From: Bacteroides ilei
GTDB lineage: Bacteria > Bacteroidota > Bacteroidia > Bacteroidales > Bacteroidaceae
NCBI RefSeq assembly: GCF_900128495.1
Contig: NZ_LT635801.1
Coordinates: forward strand, 755,997 to 819,996
Length of the DNA stretch: 64,000 nt
Reading direction: 5' to 3'
Part shown: piece after piece, positions 47,501-56,277 of the stretch
Position numbering within the stretch: position 1 is the first letter of the stretch
Layout of the letters: each line of letters starts with the position of its first letter
Made by a program: the position numbers and the translations under genes
Notes under the pieces: model-generated
Databases searched by the model: none
Told to the model about the DNA's origin: nothing
What the model saw: the letters and a program-made list of their open reading frames with translations, nothing else

Positions 47501-47638
47501 TACGATGGATATAGAAATACATGTCCTTTTTATTGCCTTGGACTGATTGATTATATTCGTTCTTATGGCGATTTTCCAATGAATATAGAATGGAAATTAC
47601 AAGAGCCTGCTTTACCTCAATTTATTAAAGCGGTTTAG
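44522..47638 (+). CDS. DUF3427-type helicase with phospholipase D-like nuclease domain
   Basis: A protein of about 1038 residues. Its N-terminal region has a PLD-type nuclease motif HAKSYIFIRN (His223) followed by GSSNLSKSA. A superfamily 2 helicase core follows: Walker A AATGTGKT (about 345-352) and DEAHHMAA (Asp443-His446), then a helicase C-terminal domain (LGRGLRLSVGKSLLTVLDF). The C-terminal third is the DUF3427 region. Such proteins occur in mobile DNA-processing and anti-phage settings, so a defence role is likely but unproven here. Starts at 44504 (TTG) and 44540 are possible. The gene is AT-rich against GC-richer men genes on both sides. Confidence 0.85.
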   Translation: MRNNITMKGLEEGVYENLINKDLQDKIIYENEIGKVCKTIPIDKAESPSMLSEYLSQVIYNKLNDETLSTEERFKIVNNILKDAGVPEEEYLANSENYLSAVLCKEKAAELAITQKDLIRPLSGFRNSNLFTGGQSFLSLDSEINKDIVSADHICLIVSFLKLSGIRLLIDNLSKFCANNNHTLRIITTTYCGVTDAKAVQQLSELPNTEIKISYNTDIERLHAKSYIFIRNSGFHTAYIGSSNLSKSAHTDALEWNIRVTNIENPHIIRSAIATFEMYWNSPNFEDFRIGGIKKFYDETQKNQIRSRTTTVLQQYRLYPFQKAILDKLQAIREEAHSFHNLVVAATGTGKTVISAFDYQYFKRNNSHNNRLLFIAHRKEILEKSLQTYRGVLGDANFGELWVGEYKPENDLTHLFVSVQTVNSKFEIFSKLPADYYDYIVIDEAHHMAANSYQQIINYFKPKILLGLTATPERMDGISLLPDFDNHISAEIRLPKALNEGLLTPFQYLCISDNTDLRDETLWAGGKYIKSKLADKLCDEGRLHIIYQALQRYIPDETTCKALCFCTNKKHADFMADGFKKLGLKAVSLTDETPRNERESLNHKLAEGEINYICTVDIYNEGVDIPEVDTVLFLRPTESLTIFLQQLGRGLRLSVGKSLLTVLDFVGQANRSYDFVSRFRALLTKPGTNVAEQIKKGFTLLPQGCYIHMEEKAQKYILENIQGAIYNVPRLIKELQSYSICPTLEDFLEANGQDIGLIYRDNHCWTSLKQKAGKCYYTPDANTKKFEKGMSNFLHINSFSYIRFIKRLIADNFKYEIKNNTDETFYLMFYYTLFQDPIQKTSFNSIVEALKCFAQYALFVEELKEIIEYRIEHIETKTFSIGKGLPEALEQYGCYSREEIFIIFGQQTINKKMQGNVSGLFNFANINTEIFFVTLNKSDKDFSPTTQYQDYLINDQIFHWQSQNTDCHAKRGQRFVNQHSLGKKFILFVREDKYDGYRNTCPFYCLGLIDYIRSYGDFPMNIEWKLQEPALPQFIKAV

Positions 47639-47708
47639 TGAATATAAGGGTTTCTTTAATTGTAGGATGGTAAAATGATTAAGTTTTTTATTGTACGGAA
47701 AAAAGAAA

Positions 47709-47740
47709 GGATGCATAACCCATATAGGGCCTGTGCATCC
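47709..47740 (-). terminator. Terminator after menB
   Basis: Stem GGATGCA (47709-47715) with TGCATCC (47734-47740), with a T-run on the minus strand (CTTTCTTTTTT). It stops the leftward menB operon, 44 bases beyond its end, and separates it from the convergent helicase gene. Confidence 0.75.
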
Positions 47741-47783
47741 TTCTGTTCCGTATAGTGGGTACCTCCTTCCGGAGCCTTTTTCA

Positions 47784-48608
47784 TCAGGGGAATTTAGGGT
47801 ATTTAGACCAGTCCGGCTTTCTCTTCTCGAGGAATGCCTTTCCGCCTTCCTGTGCCTCTTCGGTCATATAGTAGAGCATGGTGGCATCACCGGCCAGTTC
47901 CTGTATGCCGGCTTGTCCGTCCAGTTCGGCGTTGAGTCCGGCCTTGATCATGCGCAAGGCAAGCGGACTGTGCTGCATCATGGTTTCGGCCCATTCCACT
48001 ACTTCGTCTTCCAGCTTGTCGAGGGGAACCACTTTGTTTACCAGTCCCATCTGGAGGGCTTCCTGTGCCGAATACTGGCGGCAGAGGAACCAGATTTCAC
48101 GGGCTTTCTTCTGGCCTACGATACGGGCTAGATAGGATGAGCCGAAGCCGGCGTCGAAGCTTCCCACACGCGGGCCGGTCTGGCCGAAGATGGCGTTTTC
48201 GGATGCGATGGTCAGGTCGCATACCACATGGAGTACGTGGCCGCCGCCTATGGCATATCCGTTTACCATGGCGATGACAGGTTTCGGTATGGAGCGTATC
48301 TGCTTCTGCACGTCGAGCACATTGAGGCGCGGTACACCGTCGGTGCCTACATAGCCTCCGTGGCCTTTTACGTGCATGTCGCCGCCCGAGCAGAAGGCTT
48401 TGTCGCCGGCACCGGTCAGCACCACTACGTTGATGTCCTGACATTCACGGCAGTACAGCAGGGCGTCGCTTATTTCGGATGTGGTGGTCGGGGTGAAGGC
48501 GTTACGGTAACGCGGGCGGTTGATGGTTATCTTGGCTATTCCGTTATAATAGTCGAAAAGAATATCCTGGTATTCTTTGATGGTTTTCCATTCTCTGGGT
48601 TGTGACAT
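47784..48608 (-). CDS. menB: 1,4-Dihydroxy-2-naphthoyl-CoA synthase (MenB)
   Basis: A 274-residue crotonase-family enzyme that closes the naphthoquinone ring of o-succinylbenzoyl-CoA. Typical motifs are [18 protein letters not shown] (about residues 72-89), [20 protein letters not shown] and [18 protein letters not shown], with a C-terminal [20 protein letters not shown] then DWSKYPKFP. It follows menD by 25 bases. Between it and menC in the same direction lie six kilobases of other genes. Confidence 0.95.
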   Translation of the reverse strand: MSQPREWKTIKEYQDILFDYYNGIAKITINRPRYRNAFTPTTTSEISDALLYCRECQDINVVVLTGAGDKAFCSGGDMHVKGHGGYVGTDGVPRLNVLDVQKQIRSIPKPVIAMVNGYAIGGGHVLHVVCDLTIASENAIFGQTGPRVGSFDAGFGSSYLARIVGQKKAREIWFLCRQYSAQEALQMGLVNKVVPLDKLEDEVVEWAETMMQHSPLALRMIKAGLNAELDGQAGIQELAGDATMLYYMTEEAQEGGKAFLEKRKPDWSKYPKFP

Positions 48609-48633
48609 GATTGTTCTGTTTTTTAAGATTGGT

Positions 48634-50298
48634 TTAGTGTTTCAGTGCCCGGTAATAGTTCTTCAGCAGTTCTATATCGGGATTCTTCTCGGTAAAAACT
48701 TCAAGCAGCAGAGGTTTCTGCGTGATTTCGGGCTGGGTGAAGTAGGTTGCCGCAGCCGAAAGTTCCGCATCGTTGTGTGCCGACAGGTATTCGAATCCAC
48801 GGTCTTCGGCCCAAGCCTTGGCATTGGCCTGATGGGTGGCGGTCACGAACCGGCGGGCGTTTTCATGGAGTTCCAGTCCCGGAAGGGCGTGGAATATCTC
48901 GCCTCCGCTGTTGTTGAGCAGCAGTATGCGTACGTTCGATCCGTAGTTGGGGTTCCACAGGGCGTTCATGTCATAGAAGAAGCTCAGGTCGCCTATAATG
49001 ATGAAGTTCAGCTTTTCGGATACGGTGGCATATCCCAAGGCGGTAGAGAGTGAACCTTCTATTCCGTTGGTACCCCGGTTGGAAAGGATCTCCACATCGG
49101 CCGGTACTTTGAAAAGCTGGGCGTAGCGTACGGTAGAGCTGTTGGCCAGGTGCAGCGAGCACGGTGCGGGCAGGCAGGTGATTATTTTCCCGATGGCGCT
49201 CATTTCGGAATACGGGAAGTCCACGTCGGGCACGGCTTTGGAGCGTGCTTCCCATCCGCGCGGGTATTCGGGGGTGCGGTTGTCCATCATGGGGGCTATC
49301 CTTTCGAGGAATTCGAAAGGGTCCATTTCGATGACGGTGGTAAGCGAACCGAAGAGGTCGACCACTTCGCCGTCGGGCGAAATGTGCCAGTGCTCTATAG
49401 GCGGGTGACGCCGGAGGAAGTTTTTCAGGCGTTTGGAGATGATGTGTCCGCCGTAGGTGATAAGCAGTTCGGGGCGCATCTTTTCCTGCTCTTCATTGTT
49501 CATGGAGCAGAGCAGCGGATCGATGTTTCGGATGGGTTGTCCGGGTACGGTCTGGTTACTGATGTTTTCGGCAAACCAGGCGAAATGCTTGTAGAGCATC
49601 TTTACATAGCGCTTGTCGAAGAGGTAGATCAGGCTCATCTGTCCTACCACCACCATGCGGCGCTGGTATCTGTTGAGGCGTTCTATAAGCGGCTTGTAGT
49701 CCTTGTCGTATACGCTCAGGCCTTGGTAGCGGGTAATTACACGGGCTTCGGGCAACTGGTCGACAGGAAGTTTGAAGAACGGTTCGCTGATGGGTACATT
49801 GATGTGTACGGGGCCTTTGCCGTGATGGTTCAGCTCCAGCAGGGCCTCGTTGATGAGGCGGTTACAGAACCATTCGTCTTCGTCGGTCTGTACTTCGGGC
49901 AGGTTTACCGATTTCTTCACCAGCTTGCCGAATACGTCGGGCTGGGGGAGTGTCTGTCCGTCCATCTGTCCGATCCATGCCGCAGGGCGGTCGGCCGAGA
50001 TCACTACCAGCGGAACTTGTTGGTAGAAGGCTTCGGCCACGGCGGGGTGCAGGTTGAGCAGGGCAGTGCCCGAAGTGCAGCACACAGCTGCAGGTGCTCC
50101 ACCGTGCAGGGCCAGACCGATGGCGAAGAAGCCTGCGCTCCGTTCGTCGGTAACCGGGTAGCAGGTGAACTCGGGGATGTTCGTGAAGGTCTGTACCAGA
50201 GGGATGTTCCGGCTTCCCGGGCAGAGTACAATCCGTTTGATGCCGTGTGCCTTGAGCAAGGCCGCCAGTTGCAGAATGCTTTTCTTGTCTGTATACAT
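48634..50298 (-). CDS. menD: SEPHCHC synthase (MenD)
   Basis: A 554-residue ThDP-dependent enzyme that adds 2-oxoglutarate to isochorismate. Markers are [13 protein letters not shown] (about 25-37), [33 protein letters not shown] and the ThDP-Mg site [20 protein letters not shown] (about 440-460), then [15 protein letters not shown]. It starts 4 bases after the menF stop, so it is translationally coupled with it. Confidence 0.95.
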   Translation of the reverse strand: MYTDKKSILQLAALLKAHGIKRIVLCPGSRNIPLVQTFTNIPEFTCYPVTDERSAGFFAIGLALHGGAPAAVCCTSGTALLNLHPAVAEAFYQQVPLVVISADRPAAWIGQMDGQTLPQPDVFGKLVKKSVNLPEVQTDEDEWFCNRLINEALLELNHHGKGPVHINVPISEPFFKLPVDQLPEARVITRYQGLSVYDKDYKPLIERLNRYQRRMVVVGQMSLIYLFDKRYVKMLYKHFAWFAENISNQTVPGQPIRNIDPLLCSMNNEEQEKMRPELLITYGGHIISKRLKNFLRRHPPIEHWHISPDGEVVDLFGSLTTVIEMDPFEFLERIAPMMDNRTPEYPRGWEARSKAVPDVDFPYSEMSAIGKIITCLPAPCSLHLANSSTVRYAQLFKVPADVEILSNRGTNGIEGSLSTALGYATVSEKLNFIIIGDLSFFYDMNALWNPNYGSNVRILLLNNSGGEIFHALPGLELHENARRFVTATHQANAKAWAEDRGFEYLSAHNDAELSAAATYFTQPEITQKPLLLEVFTEKNPDIELLKNYYRALKH

Positions 50299-50302
50299 AA
50301 AA

Positions 50303-51436
50303 TTACAATATATTTCTCATGGTGTTCATTTTCTGTCGGGTCTCCTCCCATTCGGTTTCGGGAGTGGACGATGCCAGGATGCCGCCTCCGGCATAGAGTG
50401 TGGCCCGGTGGTCGCCGATGTTCATGCACCGCAGGTTGACGTACAGGTTGGTGTTTCCCTGCGGGTCTATCCATCCGATGATTCCCGAATAGTAGCTGCG
50501 GTCTATGCCTTCGTTTCCGGCTATGAATTCGTAGGCTTCCTGTTTGGGAAGTCCGCATACGGCGGGAGTAGGATGGAGTTCCTGGAGAATATCACCCTGA
50601 TGGTGGGCATCTTTCAGCAGGAAGTGGAAGTCGGTCTTCAGGTGTACCAGTTGGCCGGCACGGGCGGTATACGGTCCTTTTTCGGTAATCTTGCTACCGA
50701 ATTTTCTGACTATGCGCCGGATGTATTCGCTCACCAGAGCCTGTTCTTCCTGGTTTTTCCGGCTCCATTCGGTGGGCATTACTTCACCCTGCATGGGCAT
50801 GGTTCCGGCCAGCGCTACCGTATGCCAGAGGGTTTCATTGCCGCTGAGGATGATTTCGGGTGTGCTTCCCAGCCAGGTTCCCGTTTCGGGTGTGTGGCAC
50901 AAGGAAATCAGCATGCGAGGATAGCTGTTGCAGGCTTTGATGAACGTAGCCAACGGTGAAAAGTCGGAAGGCAGCCGGTGTTCGGCCTTGCGGCATAGCA
51001 CCAGTTTCTGGAATTTCTTTTCTTTCAGCGGGACAATGAAGCGCTGGAAGGCAGCCATGTAGGCTTCCCGGTCTTCGTCGGTGTCGGTCACATCTACAGC
51101 CCGGCTGCTTTCCCCGCAGCCGCTGTCTACGGCCTCCAGTTCGGGGTGTTTCTGCAGGAAGCTGTCAAGTGCGGGGCAGATGGTGTCCCAGTCGTGTTCC
51201 ACCAGATCGGGGCGTATCAGTACGATGGGATGTTTTTCCGAAGGGCTGAAGGGGGCGAGCAGGAATCCTTTCTTCCCGTTGAGGTCGGTCAGGCTTTTCA
51301 TGGTTTCGGGCCGGCCTTCTTCCTGAAGGACGAAAATAGGTTCGTCGGTCCACGGAATCCGGGTGATGGCGAAACTGATGTCGCTTCCGGTCAGTCGGTC
51401 GATGAGTTGGTGTATATGCCTTTCGGGTAGGTTCAT
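50303..51436 (-). CDS. menF: Isochorismate synthase (MenF)
   Basis: A 377-residue chorismate-using enzyme making isochorismate, the first step of menaquinone synthesis. Conserved parts: [62 protein letters not shown] and the end [19 protein letters not shown]. The start overlaps the thioesterase stop (ATGA at 51433-51436). It could in principle be a salicylate-type synthase, but the men neighbours argue for MenF. Confidence 0.92.
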   Translation of the reverse strand: MNLPERHIHQLIDRLTGSDISFAITRIPWTDEPIFVLQEEGRPETMKSLTDLNGKKGFLLAPFSPSEKHPIVLIRPDLVEHDWDTICPALDSFLQKHPELEAVDSGCGESSRAVDVTDTDEDREAYMAAFQRFIVPLKEKKFQKLVLCRKAEHRLPSDFSPLATFIKACNSYPRMLISLCHTPETGTWLGSTPEIILSGNETLWHTVALAGTMPMQGEVMPTEWSRKNQEEQALVSEYIRRIVRKFGSKITEKGPYTARAGQLVHLKTDFHFLLKDAHHQGDILQELHPTPAVCGLPKQEAYEFIAGNEGIDRSYYSGIIGWIDPQGNTNLYVNLRCMNIGDHRATLYAGGGILASSTPETEWEETRQKMNTMRNIL

Positions 51437-51861
51437 GGGCGTTCCTTTATGATGAGATTCACTACTCTGGCGGTAGAGACCAGCTTCCCTTCGGGAGTGG
51501 TGATGTCTACGTTCCAGACATGTTGGGTACTCCCCCGGTGTATCAGTTTCCCCACCGCTTCCACATGTGTGCCTATGGGCACCATACGGACGTGGCTGGC
51601 GCTGACCTGTATGCCGCAGGGCATAGTACCTTCTTCACAGAGGGGATAGGAACCGAATCCGGCCACAATTTCGGCCAGTGCCAGCGAGGCGCCTCCGTTC
51701 AGGATGTCGGTGGGCTGGCTGGGGCGCGAGGTACGGCTGTTTACGGGCATGGTAGCCTTTATGTAGCCGTCTTCTACTTCTTCTATCTTGATTCCGAGAT
51801 GTTCGGGAAGGGAATCCGCCAGACGCGGAAGCCTTGGTTCATTGGTTTGGTTCGGTTTCAT
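51433..51861 (-). CDS. Hotdog-fold thioesterase, probable DHNA-CoA thioesterase
   Basis: A 142-residue hotdog protein of the PaaI/YbgC kind: GIKIEEVEDGYIKATMPVNS, LNGGASLALAEIVAGFGSY (active-site region with conserved Asn-Gly-Gly) and SASHVRMVPIGTHVEAVGKL. First gene of the menF-menD-menB operon, overlapping menF by four bases. By context it probably hydrolyses DHNA-CoA, the step after MenB. Substrate is inferred from context. Confidence 0.85.
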   Translation of the reverse strand: MKPNQTNEPRLPRLADSLPEHLGIKIEEVEDGYIKATMPVNSRTSRPSQPTDILNGGASLALAEIVAGFGSYPLCEEGTMPCGIQVSASHVRMVPIGTHVEAVGKLIHRGSTQHVWNVDITTPEGKLVSTARVVNLIIKERP

Positions 51862-51889
51862 AACTATGTCTTTTATCTGTCATTTCTTG

Positions 51890-51897
51890 CAAATGTA
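51890..51897 (-). promoter_or_regulatory. -7 promoter box of the men operon
   Basis: The minus strand reads TACATTTG, a match to TAnnTTTG, 29 bases before the thioesterase start. No convincing -33 box is seen. Confidence 0.5.
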
Positions 51898-52015
51898 TAT
51901 AATTTCAGGGAATTTCCGGAGTGTGGCGGTGCTTTTTGTGGAGAGGCGTTCGGATATTGCGATGGAGATTCTGGACGCTGGAAACGGGAAATGGCTGAAT
52001 TTTAATATTTTTTTG

Positions 52016-52047
52016 TTTGTCTTTGAAATGGAGGTTTCTTATTTTTG
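52016..52047 (+). promoter_or_regulatory. Promoter of the 138-residue gene
   Basis: TTTG (52016-52019) and TATTTTTG (52040-52047) match the Bacteroides -33 and -7 boxes with 20 bases between. The -7 box lies 29 bases before the start codon. Confidence 0.6.
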
Positions 52048-52075
52048 TCCACGTGATTAGAAAAGTCGTGCCGTC

Positions 52076-52492
52076 ATGCGAAATCTTCTGTTTATCCTGC
52101 TGGTAGCCCTTATCGGTGTGAAGCTCTGTTCCGGTTACGGAATGGAACGGCAGGTTGCGGATATGCCTGAGGGAGCGGCCGTAGTGCCGGACGAGGAACG
52201 CCATGCCCGGCAACTGGCCTACAAGGCGTTGGAGAATGCTCTGGACTTTTCAATCTGTTGTGATGAGACGGCCCAGTCGGTCTCCCATCAGTTCAATGTT
52301 TCACAACGGCTGTTGCTGCGTATCGTGCAGGGTAATTCCCAGTTGGCGAACAGGATGCAGGCCAAGGATCTGATCAGGTATATCCATCATCAGACAGCCG
52401 TGGGTGAGTCTTCATGTGGAGTCTCTTATTGCATAGGCCGTACGGGCGGACAGTCGCTGTATGTCTATGCCATCCGTCATCTTCTGATTTAG
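52076..52492 (+). CDS. Secreted hypothetical protein (138 residues)
   Basis: A 138-residue protein with an N-terminal signal (LLFILLVALIGVKLCSG) and a mature part that contains mainly charged helices and cysteines (SICCDETAQSV, SSCGVSYCIG). I do not recognise it. Followed by a 170-residue membrane protein gene after 95 bases. Confidence 0.55.
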   Translation: MRNLLFILLVALIGVKLCSGYGMERQVADMPEGAAVVPDEERHARQLAYKALENALDFSICCDETAQSVSHQFNVSQRLLLRIVQGNSQLANRMQAKDLIRYIHHQTAVGESSCGVSYCIGRTGGQSLYVYAIRHLLI

Positions 52493-52587
52493 CCTGTTGG
52501 ATTTTTTGTCTTTTTATGTAACGGGCAGGTACGCGTTGTATCTGTCGGAAAAATCTTTTTGTCAAACTTTTAAATCCAATTCTGGTT

Positions 52588-53100
52588 ATGTCAACAAATC
52601 AATTACTGTATGCATTTGAAAATCAAGATATAAAGAAACGTATAAATTCACGTAGCATTGTCATTGCCCTGGTCCTGCTGCTGGCGGGATTTGGCGTATT
52701 CGGCCTTCTTCCGGCCGATCCGGGATCCAACCTGGACATACTGCGCATCTGTGCCGGCGTTTTTCTGGTGGTGATGGCCTTGTTCTTCCTTACCTTCCGG
52801 CTTACCCATCTGGTGTATGTTCCTACTTCAAGCGAAGTCTTGAAGAAGTCGGTATCGTATGATACAGGCGATTTCATCGGTCTGAAGGCCGGGCTGGGCA
52901 AATTTGTGGATGTGTCGGGTATCCGTATGGTCGACGACAAGAGTCCGGTACGTATGGACTGCTTCCATTCCAGAGACGGCCGTTACATCGCTTTCCAGCT
53001 TTTCCAGTATGCTTCATACCTTGACCAGCCCATTTCGGCTGTTTTCCATTTGAAGGATGAAGCTGCCCGCGGACTCATGGATATGATGGATAAGAAATGA
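52588..53100 (+). CDS. Membrane protein with two segments (170 residues)
   Basis: Two adjacent membrane segments lie at about residues 23-43 (IVIALVLLLAGFGVFGLLPA) and 50-72 (ILRICAGVFLVVMALFFLTF), with a short outer loop; the C-terminal 95 residues (GDFIGLKAGLGKFVDVSG and FHSRDGRYIAFQLFQYASYL) form a cytoplasmic domain. No family can be named. It probably has its own promoter or is read with the preceding gene. Confidence 0.6.
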   Translation: MSTNQLLYAFENQDIKKRINSRSIVIALVLLLAGFGVFGLLPADPGSNLDILRICAGVFLVVMALFFLTFRLTHLVYVPTSSEVLKKSVSYDTGDFIGLKAGLGKFVDVSGIRMVDDKSPVRMDCFHSRDGRYIAFQLFQYASYLDQPISAVFHLKDEAARGLMDMMDKK

Positions 53101-53185
53101 TTCTTCCGCATCCGTCCCTTTATAGGTTACCGGGATATTCGATAGGTATGATGAAATATTCGATACGCATTAGCGGATAAACTGC

Positions 53186-53193
53186 TATTTTTG
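53186..53193 (+). promoter_or_regulatory. -7 promoter box of the GNAT gene
   Basis: TATTTTTG matches TAnnTTTG; the RNA would begin near 53200. This excludes the ATG-like open frame start at 53191 and favours the ATG at 53215. Confidence 0.6.
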
Positions 53194-53214
53194 CATAGAA
53201 AACATTTTGAAAGG

Positions 53215-53721
53215 ATGAAAAATATGCAGTTGGATATAGTAAAGGCGTCTTTGTCCGATCTGGACCGCCTGATGGAGATTTTTGATACGGCACGCCGGTT
53301 TATGGCTTCTACCGGTAATGCGAACCAGTGGATTAACGGTTATCCGCAACGTGAACTGATAGCCGGAGAGATTGAACAGGGGCATTGCTATGTGTGCCGT
53401 GACCGGGAAGGTGTCATTGTGGGTACCTTTTGTTTCATAAAAGGCCCCGATCCTACGTATGCCTATATTGAGGATGGAGAGTGGCCGGACGATGAGCCGT
53501 ATTATGTGGTTCATCGGCTGGCTTCCAGCGGAAGCTGTAAGGGGATATTCGATGCGTGTATGGATTGGTGCTTCCGTGTGTGCCCCAATATCCGTGTGGA
53601 TACCCATGCCGACAACAAGGTGATGCAGCATCTGTTGCTTTCACGTGGATTTTCGCGGTGCGGTATCATTTATATTGCCAACGGTACGGCACGTATCGCT
53701 TTCCAGAAACATATACATTAG
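53215..53721 (+). CDS. GNAT-family N-acetyltransferase
   Basis: A 168-residue GNAT enzyme (MKNMQLDIVKASLSDLDRL, then FDTARRFMASTGNANQWING). The acetyl-CoA region is VVHRLASSGSCKGIFDACMD (about residues 98-117), where the usual Q/RxxGxG/A loop is replaced by a loosely related ASSGSCKG. A C-terminal HADNKVMQHLLLSRGFSRCG is typical of the fold. The acceptor is unknown. The ATG at 53224 is also possible. Confidence 0.8.
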   Translation: MKNMQLDIVKASLSDLDRLMEIFDTARRFMASTGNANQWINGYPQRELIAGEIEQGHCYVCRDREGVIVGTFCFIKGPDPTYAYIEDGEWPDDEPYYVVHRLASSGSCKGIFDACMDWCFRVCPNIRVDTHADNKVMQHLLLSRGFSRCGIIYIANGTARIAFQKHIH

Positions 53722-53817
53722 TGCCCAAAGTGTTAATAATCCATTTATTTCGGGTAAAAACAGTCTGATATCGAATAAAAATATTTATCTTTAGTGATAT
53801 AGATAAATTGATTCGGT

Positions 53818-54753
53818 ATGATGACATTCAGGAATATTATGGCGGTTTGTCTGTTGTTGTGCTCTATAGGTAGCATGATGGCGCAGAGAGAGACTGAAAT
53901 TAAGGAAACTCCGGTACAGGCAGAGGAAGATAGCCTGTTTCTCAAAAGGAAAGTTGCCATCGGGCGTTTTTCAAATGAGACACAATATGCGAAAGGTATA
54001 TTTTATGACAGAGAAAATGATCCTATGGGCAAACAGGCTCTTGACATTCTGTCGTCGAAGCTGGCGGCTTCCGGTAAGTTTCTTCTGTTGGAGCGGAATG
54101 ATCTTGCCACTTTGCTGGAAGAGAATGCCAGAAACGGAAATCCGTTCTCTACTGTGGGGGCCGATTATGTGATTATCGGTTCCATTACTGAATATGGCAG
54201 GAAGAATACCGGACGGAACAAAGTGTTTTCTTCAGAGAAGACACAGACTGCAGAAGCTGCTGTAGCCATACGCTTAGTGGATGTGTCGACTGGATTGATC
54301 ATTTACTCCGATGAAGCGAAAGGTAGTGCCGAACTGACGACAAAGACAACTCTGGGATTGGGTGGACAGGCTTCGTTTGATGCAACTTTGAGCGATAAAG
54401 CCATTTCGGAGGCTATTGGACAACTTGTTGAGAATATTATCAATAAATGTACCGACTCCCCGTGGAAGACATATTTCCTGTCGTATGGTCCGGACGGCAT
54501 TCTCATTGCTGGAGGACAGAGTCAGGGAATCAGGGAAGGTATGGTGTTTTCTGTTGTCAGTAAAGGCCGTAAAGTGAAAAATCCTCAGACTGGAATCATG
54601 ATTACATTGCCAGGGAAAAAGGTAGGAGAGGTCAGAGTGCTTTCTACCGGTGGTGATACTCCGGAAACAGAATATTCTTTTGTGGAAATCAGCGGAACCA
54701 CTGGAATCAATTCGGAAAATATGGGTGACTATATCATTGAAGAATCAGAATAA
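53818..54753 (+). CDS. CsgG-family outer-membrane pore lipoprotein/assembly protein
   Basis: A 311-residue protein of the CsgG/HfaB type. A signal (MMTFRNIMAVCLLLCSIGSM) is followed by KVAIGRFSNETQYAKG, DPMGKQALDILSSKLAASGK, LLERNDLATLLEENARNGNP and ADYVIIGSITEYGRK, the conserved core of this family. No lipobox cysteine is seen after the signal, unlike E. coli CsgG. It heads a cassette with three envelope genes and probably forms a complex or pore for an exported product. The 5' region has TATCTTTA (53786-53793) as a possible promoter. Confidence 0.85.
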   Translation: MMTFRNIMAVCLLLCSIGSMMAQRETEIKETPVQAEEDSLFLKRKVAIGRFSNETQYAKGIFYDRENDPMGKQALDILSSKLAASGKFLLLERNDLATLLEENARNGNPFSTVGADYVIIGSITEYGRKNTGRNKVFSSEKTQTAEAAVAIRLVDVSTGLIIYSDEAKGSAELTTKTTLGLGGQASFDATLSDKAISEAIGQLVENIINKCTDSPWKTYFLSYGPDGILIAGGQSQGIREGMVFSVVSKGRKVKNPQTGIMITLPGKKVGEVRVLSTGGDTPETEYSFVEISGTTGINSENMGDYIIEESE

Positions 54754-54765
54754 AGGCGGGAGTGT

Positions 54766-55110
54766 ATGAAAAGGCAGATTAAGGGAATAATGTGTGTCGT
54801 GGCACTATTGTTTGCATTGCTGGCAGGATGTAAAGCTCCTGTAGCCCAACAGAGCGGTAAAGAAGATATCGCTTATCTTCTGTTTGTTAGTCCGGATGTG
54901 TATGCCGGAAAAGAAGTGACGGTTACTTTGGACGGTGAGAAGCCCTTTTTAGCGAAAGTGGTGGAGGAGAGGAAATCGAACAGAAAAGGTACGCGTTATG
55001 GGGTAAAGACCGGTACAAGGAGTATAAAGGTTACATGCGACGGCAAGACATTATACGGGAAGAAGATTTTTGTGTCCACACAGGAGGTGAAACAGATAAT
55101 TCTTCCATAA
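54766..55110 (+). CDS. Small lipoprotein inside the CsgG cassette
   Basis: A 114-residue lipoprotein (signal to LLAGC, Cys22) with a compact beta-rich mature part (EVTVTLDGEKPFLAKVVEER and VKTGTRSIKVTCDGKTLYGK) resembling a PEGA-like domain. It starts 12 bases after the CsgG stop. In other bacteria the cassette has CsgG followed directly by the DUF4810 gene, so this gene looks like an extra member here. Function unknown. Confidence 0.65.
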   Translation: MKRQIKGIMCVVALLFALLAGCKAPVAQQSGKEDIAYLLFVSPDVYAGKEVTVTLDGEKPFLAKVVEERKSNRKGTRYGVKTGTRSIKVTCDGKTLYGKKIFVSTQEVKQIILP

Positions 55111-55143
55111 TTAATTAATCGGAAACAGGAAAGGACGGGTGCT

Positions 55144-55503
55144 ATGAAAATCGGCAGGTTATTATATCTATTGCTCCTGTTTATGGCTGTGTCTTTGGTT
55201 TCTTCATGTATGGGGCCCGAAAATTTATATTCATGGCATAACTATGAGGATGTCACGTATAGGTATAATAAGAGGCATACGGAAGAACTGAAATCGGAAG
55301 TCATTGAGGAATACCGGAAAATAATAGAGGAACAATATGGTAACCGGTGTACGGTTCCTCCAGGGATGTGTGCGGAATATGGCTATATACTCTATAAGAC
55401 AGGAAAACAGGAGGAGGGTCTCAAATACTTGAAGGAGGAAATCAGGCTTTATCCTGAATCGGAAAGATATATTTCTCGGATTTTAAAACAGTTGGAACAA
55501 TGA
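55144..55503 (+). CDS. DUF4810 lipoprotein
   Basis: A 119-residue lipoprotein (LVSSCMGPENLYSWHNYED, Cys22) of the DUF4810 family, with a tetratricopeptide-like second half (PPGMCAEYGYILYKTGKQEE). Known partners are CsgG-like and DUF799 proteins, as found here. It probably acts as a helper of the outer-membrane complex. Confidence 0.85.
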   Translation: MKIGRLLYLLLLFMAVSLVSSCMGPENLYSWHNYEDVTYRYNKRHTEELKSEVIEEYRKIIEEQYGNRCTVPPGMCAEYGYILYKTGKQEEGLKYLKEEIRLYPESERYISRILKQLEQ

Positions 55504-55556
55504 AAATGATGGATGTGCCCGGAGCTATGATATATGGCACGTTGGGAAGGAGTGGT

Positions 55557-56234
55557 ATGGTGATGATTAGGACATTGCTCCTGTGGGCGGTGGCAATGTC
55601 TGTATTTTCATGTACGGTTCCGAAAACTTTAGGCCAGCAGTATCCTGGAATGTATGAGGAAAAGCCCGTTTCCATAGCTATTATGCCGCCAATTAATCGG
55701 ACTACACATGTGGAGGCTAAGGATTTTTTCTATACCACACTGTATATACCTTTGTGTGAAAAAGGGTATTATGTGTTCTCGCCGTATCTGACTATGGAAA
55801 TGTTCCAGCAGGAAAGTGCATACGATGCCGAACTGTTTCTTGAAGGTAGTCTCTCTTCCTTTGCCGATGTGCTGGGGGCAGATGCGGTTATGTTTACCAT
55901 TATAAAGGATTGGCAAAGGATGAATCTGAGTGGTGAGATTACGGCTCAGATAGAGTACATTCTCCGTTCTGCCCGGACCGGTGAAACGTTGTATAGCCGG
56001 GAAGGGAAAGTGACAATAGATACAAGTGTAAATGGTGGAGCCGGTGGATGGGGAATCCTGGTGGATCTTTTAGCAACGGTTGTCAAGACTGCATCTACCG
56101 ATAATATAGAGGCTGGCAGGAAATGCAACAGTCTGGTCTTGTCGGATATGCCTGTCGGAAAATATTCGCCCGATTATGGCAAAGACAAGGATTATCCTGG
56201 GGGAGAAAGATTTGTAGAGGTGGTTGTGAAATAG
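55557..56234 (+). CDS. DUF799 (GNA1162-type) lipoprotein
   Basis: A lipoprotein of 225 residues (start at 55557: MVMIRTLLLWAVAMSVFSC, Cys19) of the DUF799 group, known from the Neisseria antigen GNA1162. Conserved parts are VSIAIMPPINRTTHVEAKDF, LGADAVMFTIIKDWQRM and SDMPVGKYSPDYGKDKDYPG. A GGAAGGAG ribosome site at 55545-55552 supports 55557; the open frame reaches back to 55500, where ATG overlaps the stop of the DUF4810 gene, giving an alternative 244-residue form. Last gene of the cassette. Confidence 0.85.
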   Translation: MVMIRTLLLWAVAMSVFSCTVPKTLGQQYPGMYEEKPVSIAIMPPINRTTHVEAKDFFYTTLYIPLCEKGYYVFSPYLTMEMFQQESAYDAELFLEGSLSSFADVLGADAVMFTIIKDWQRMNLSGEITAQIEYILRSARTGETLYSREGKVTIDTSVNGGAGGWGILVDLLATVVKTASTDNIEAGRKCNSLVLSDMPVGKYSPDYGKDKDYPGGERFVEVVVK

Positions 56235-56277
56235 AGTTTACATCGATTTCTGTTAAAATATTATAATCCAAAATTAT

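Noticed and set aside
49150..50439. Open frame of 429 codons opposite menD
   Set aside because: Shadow of menD and menF; it has no family resemblance.
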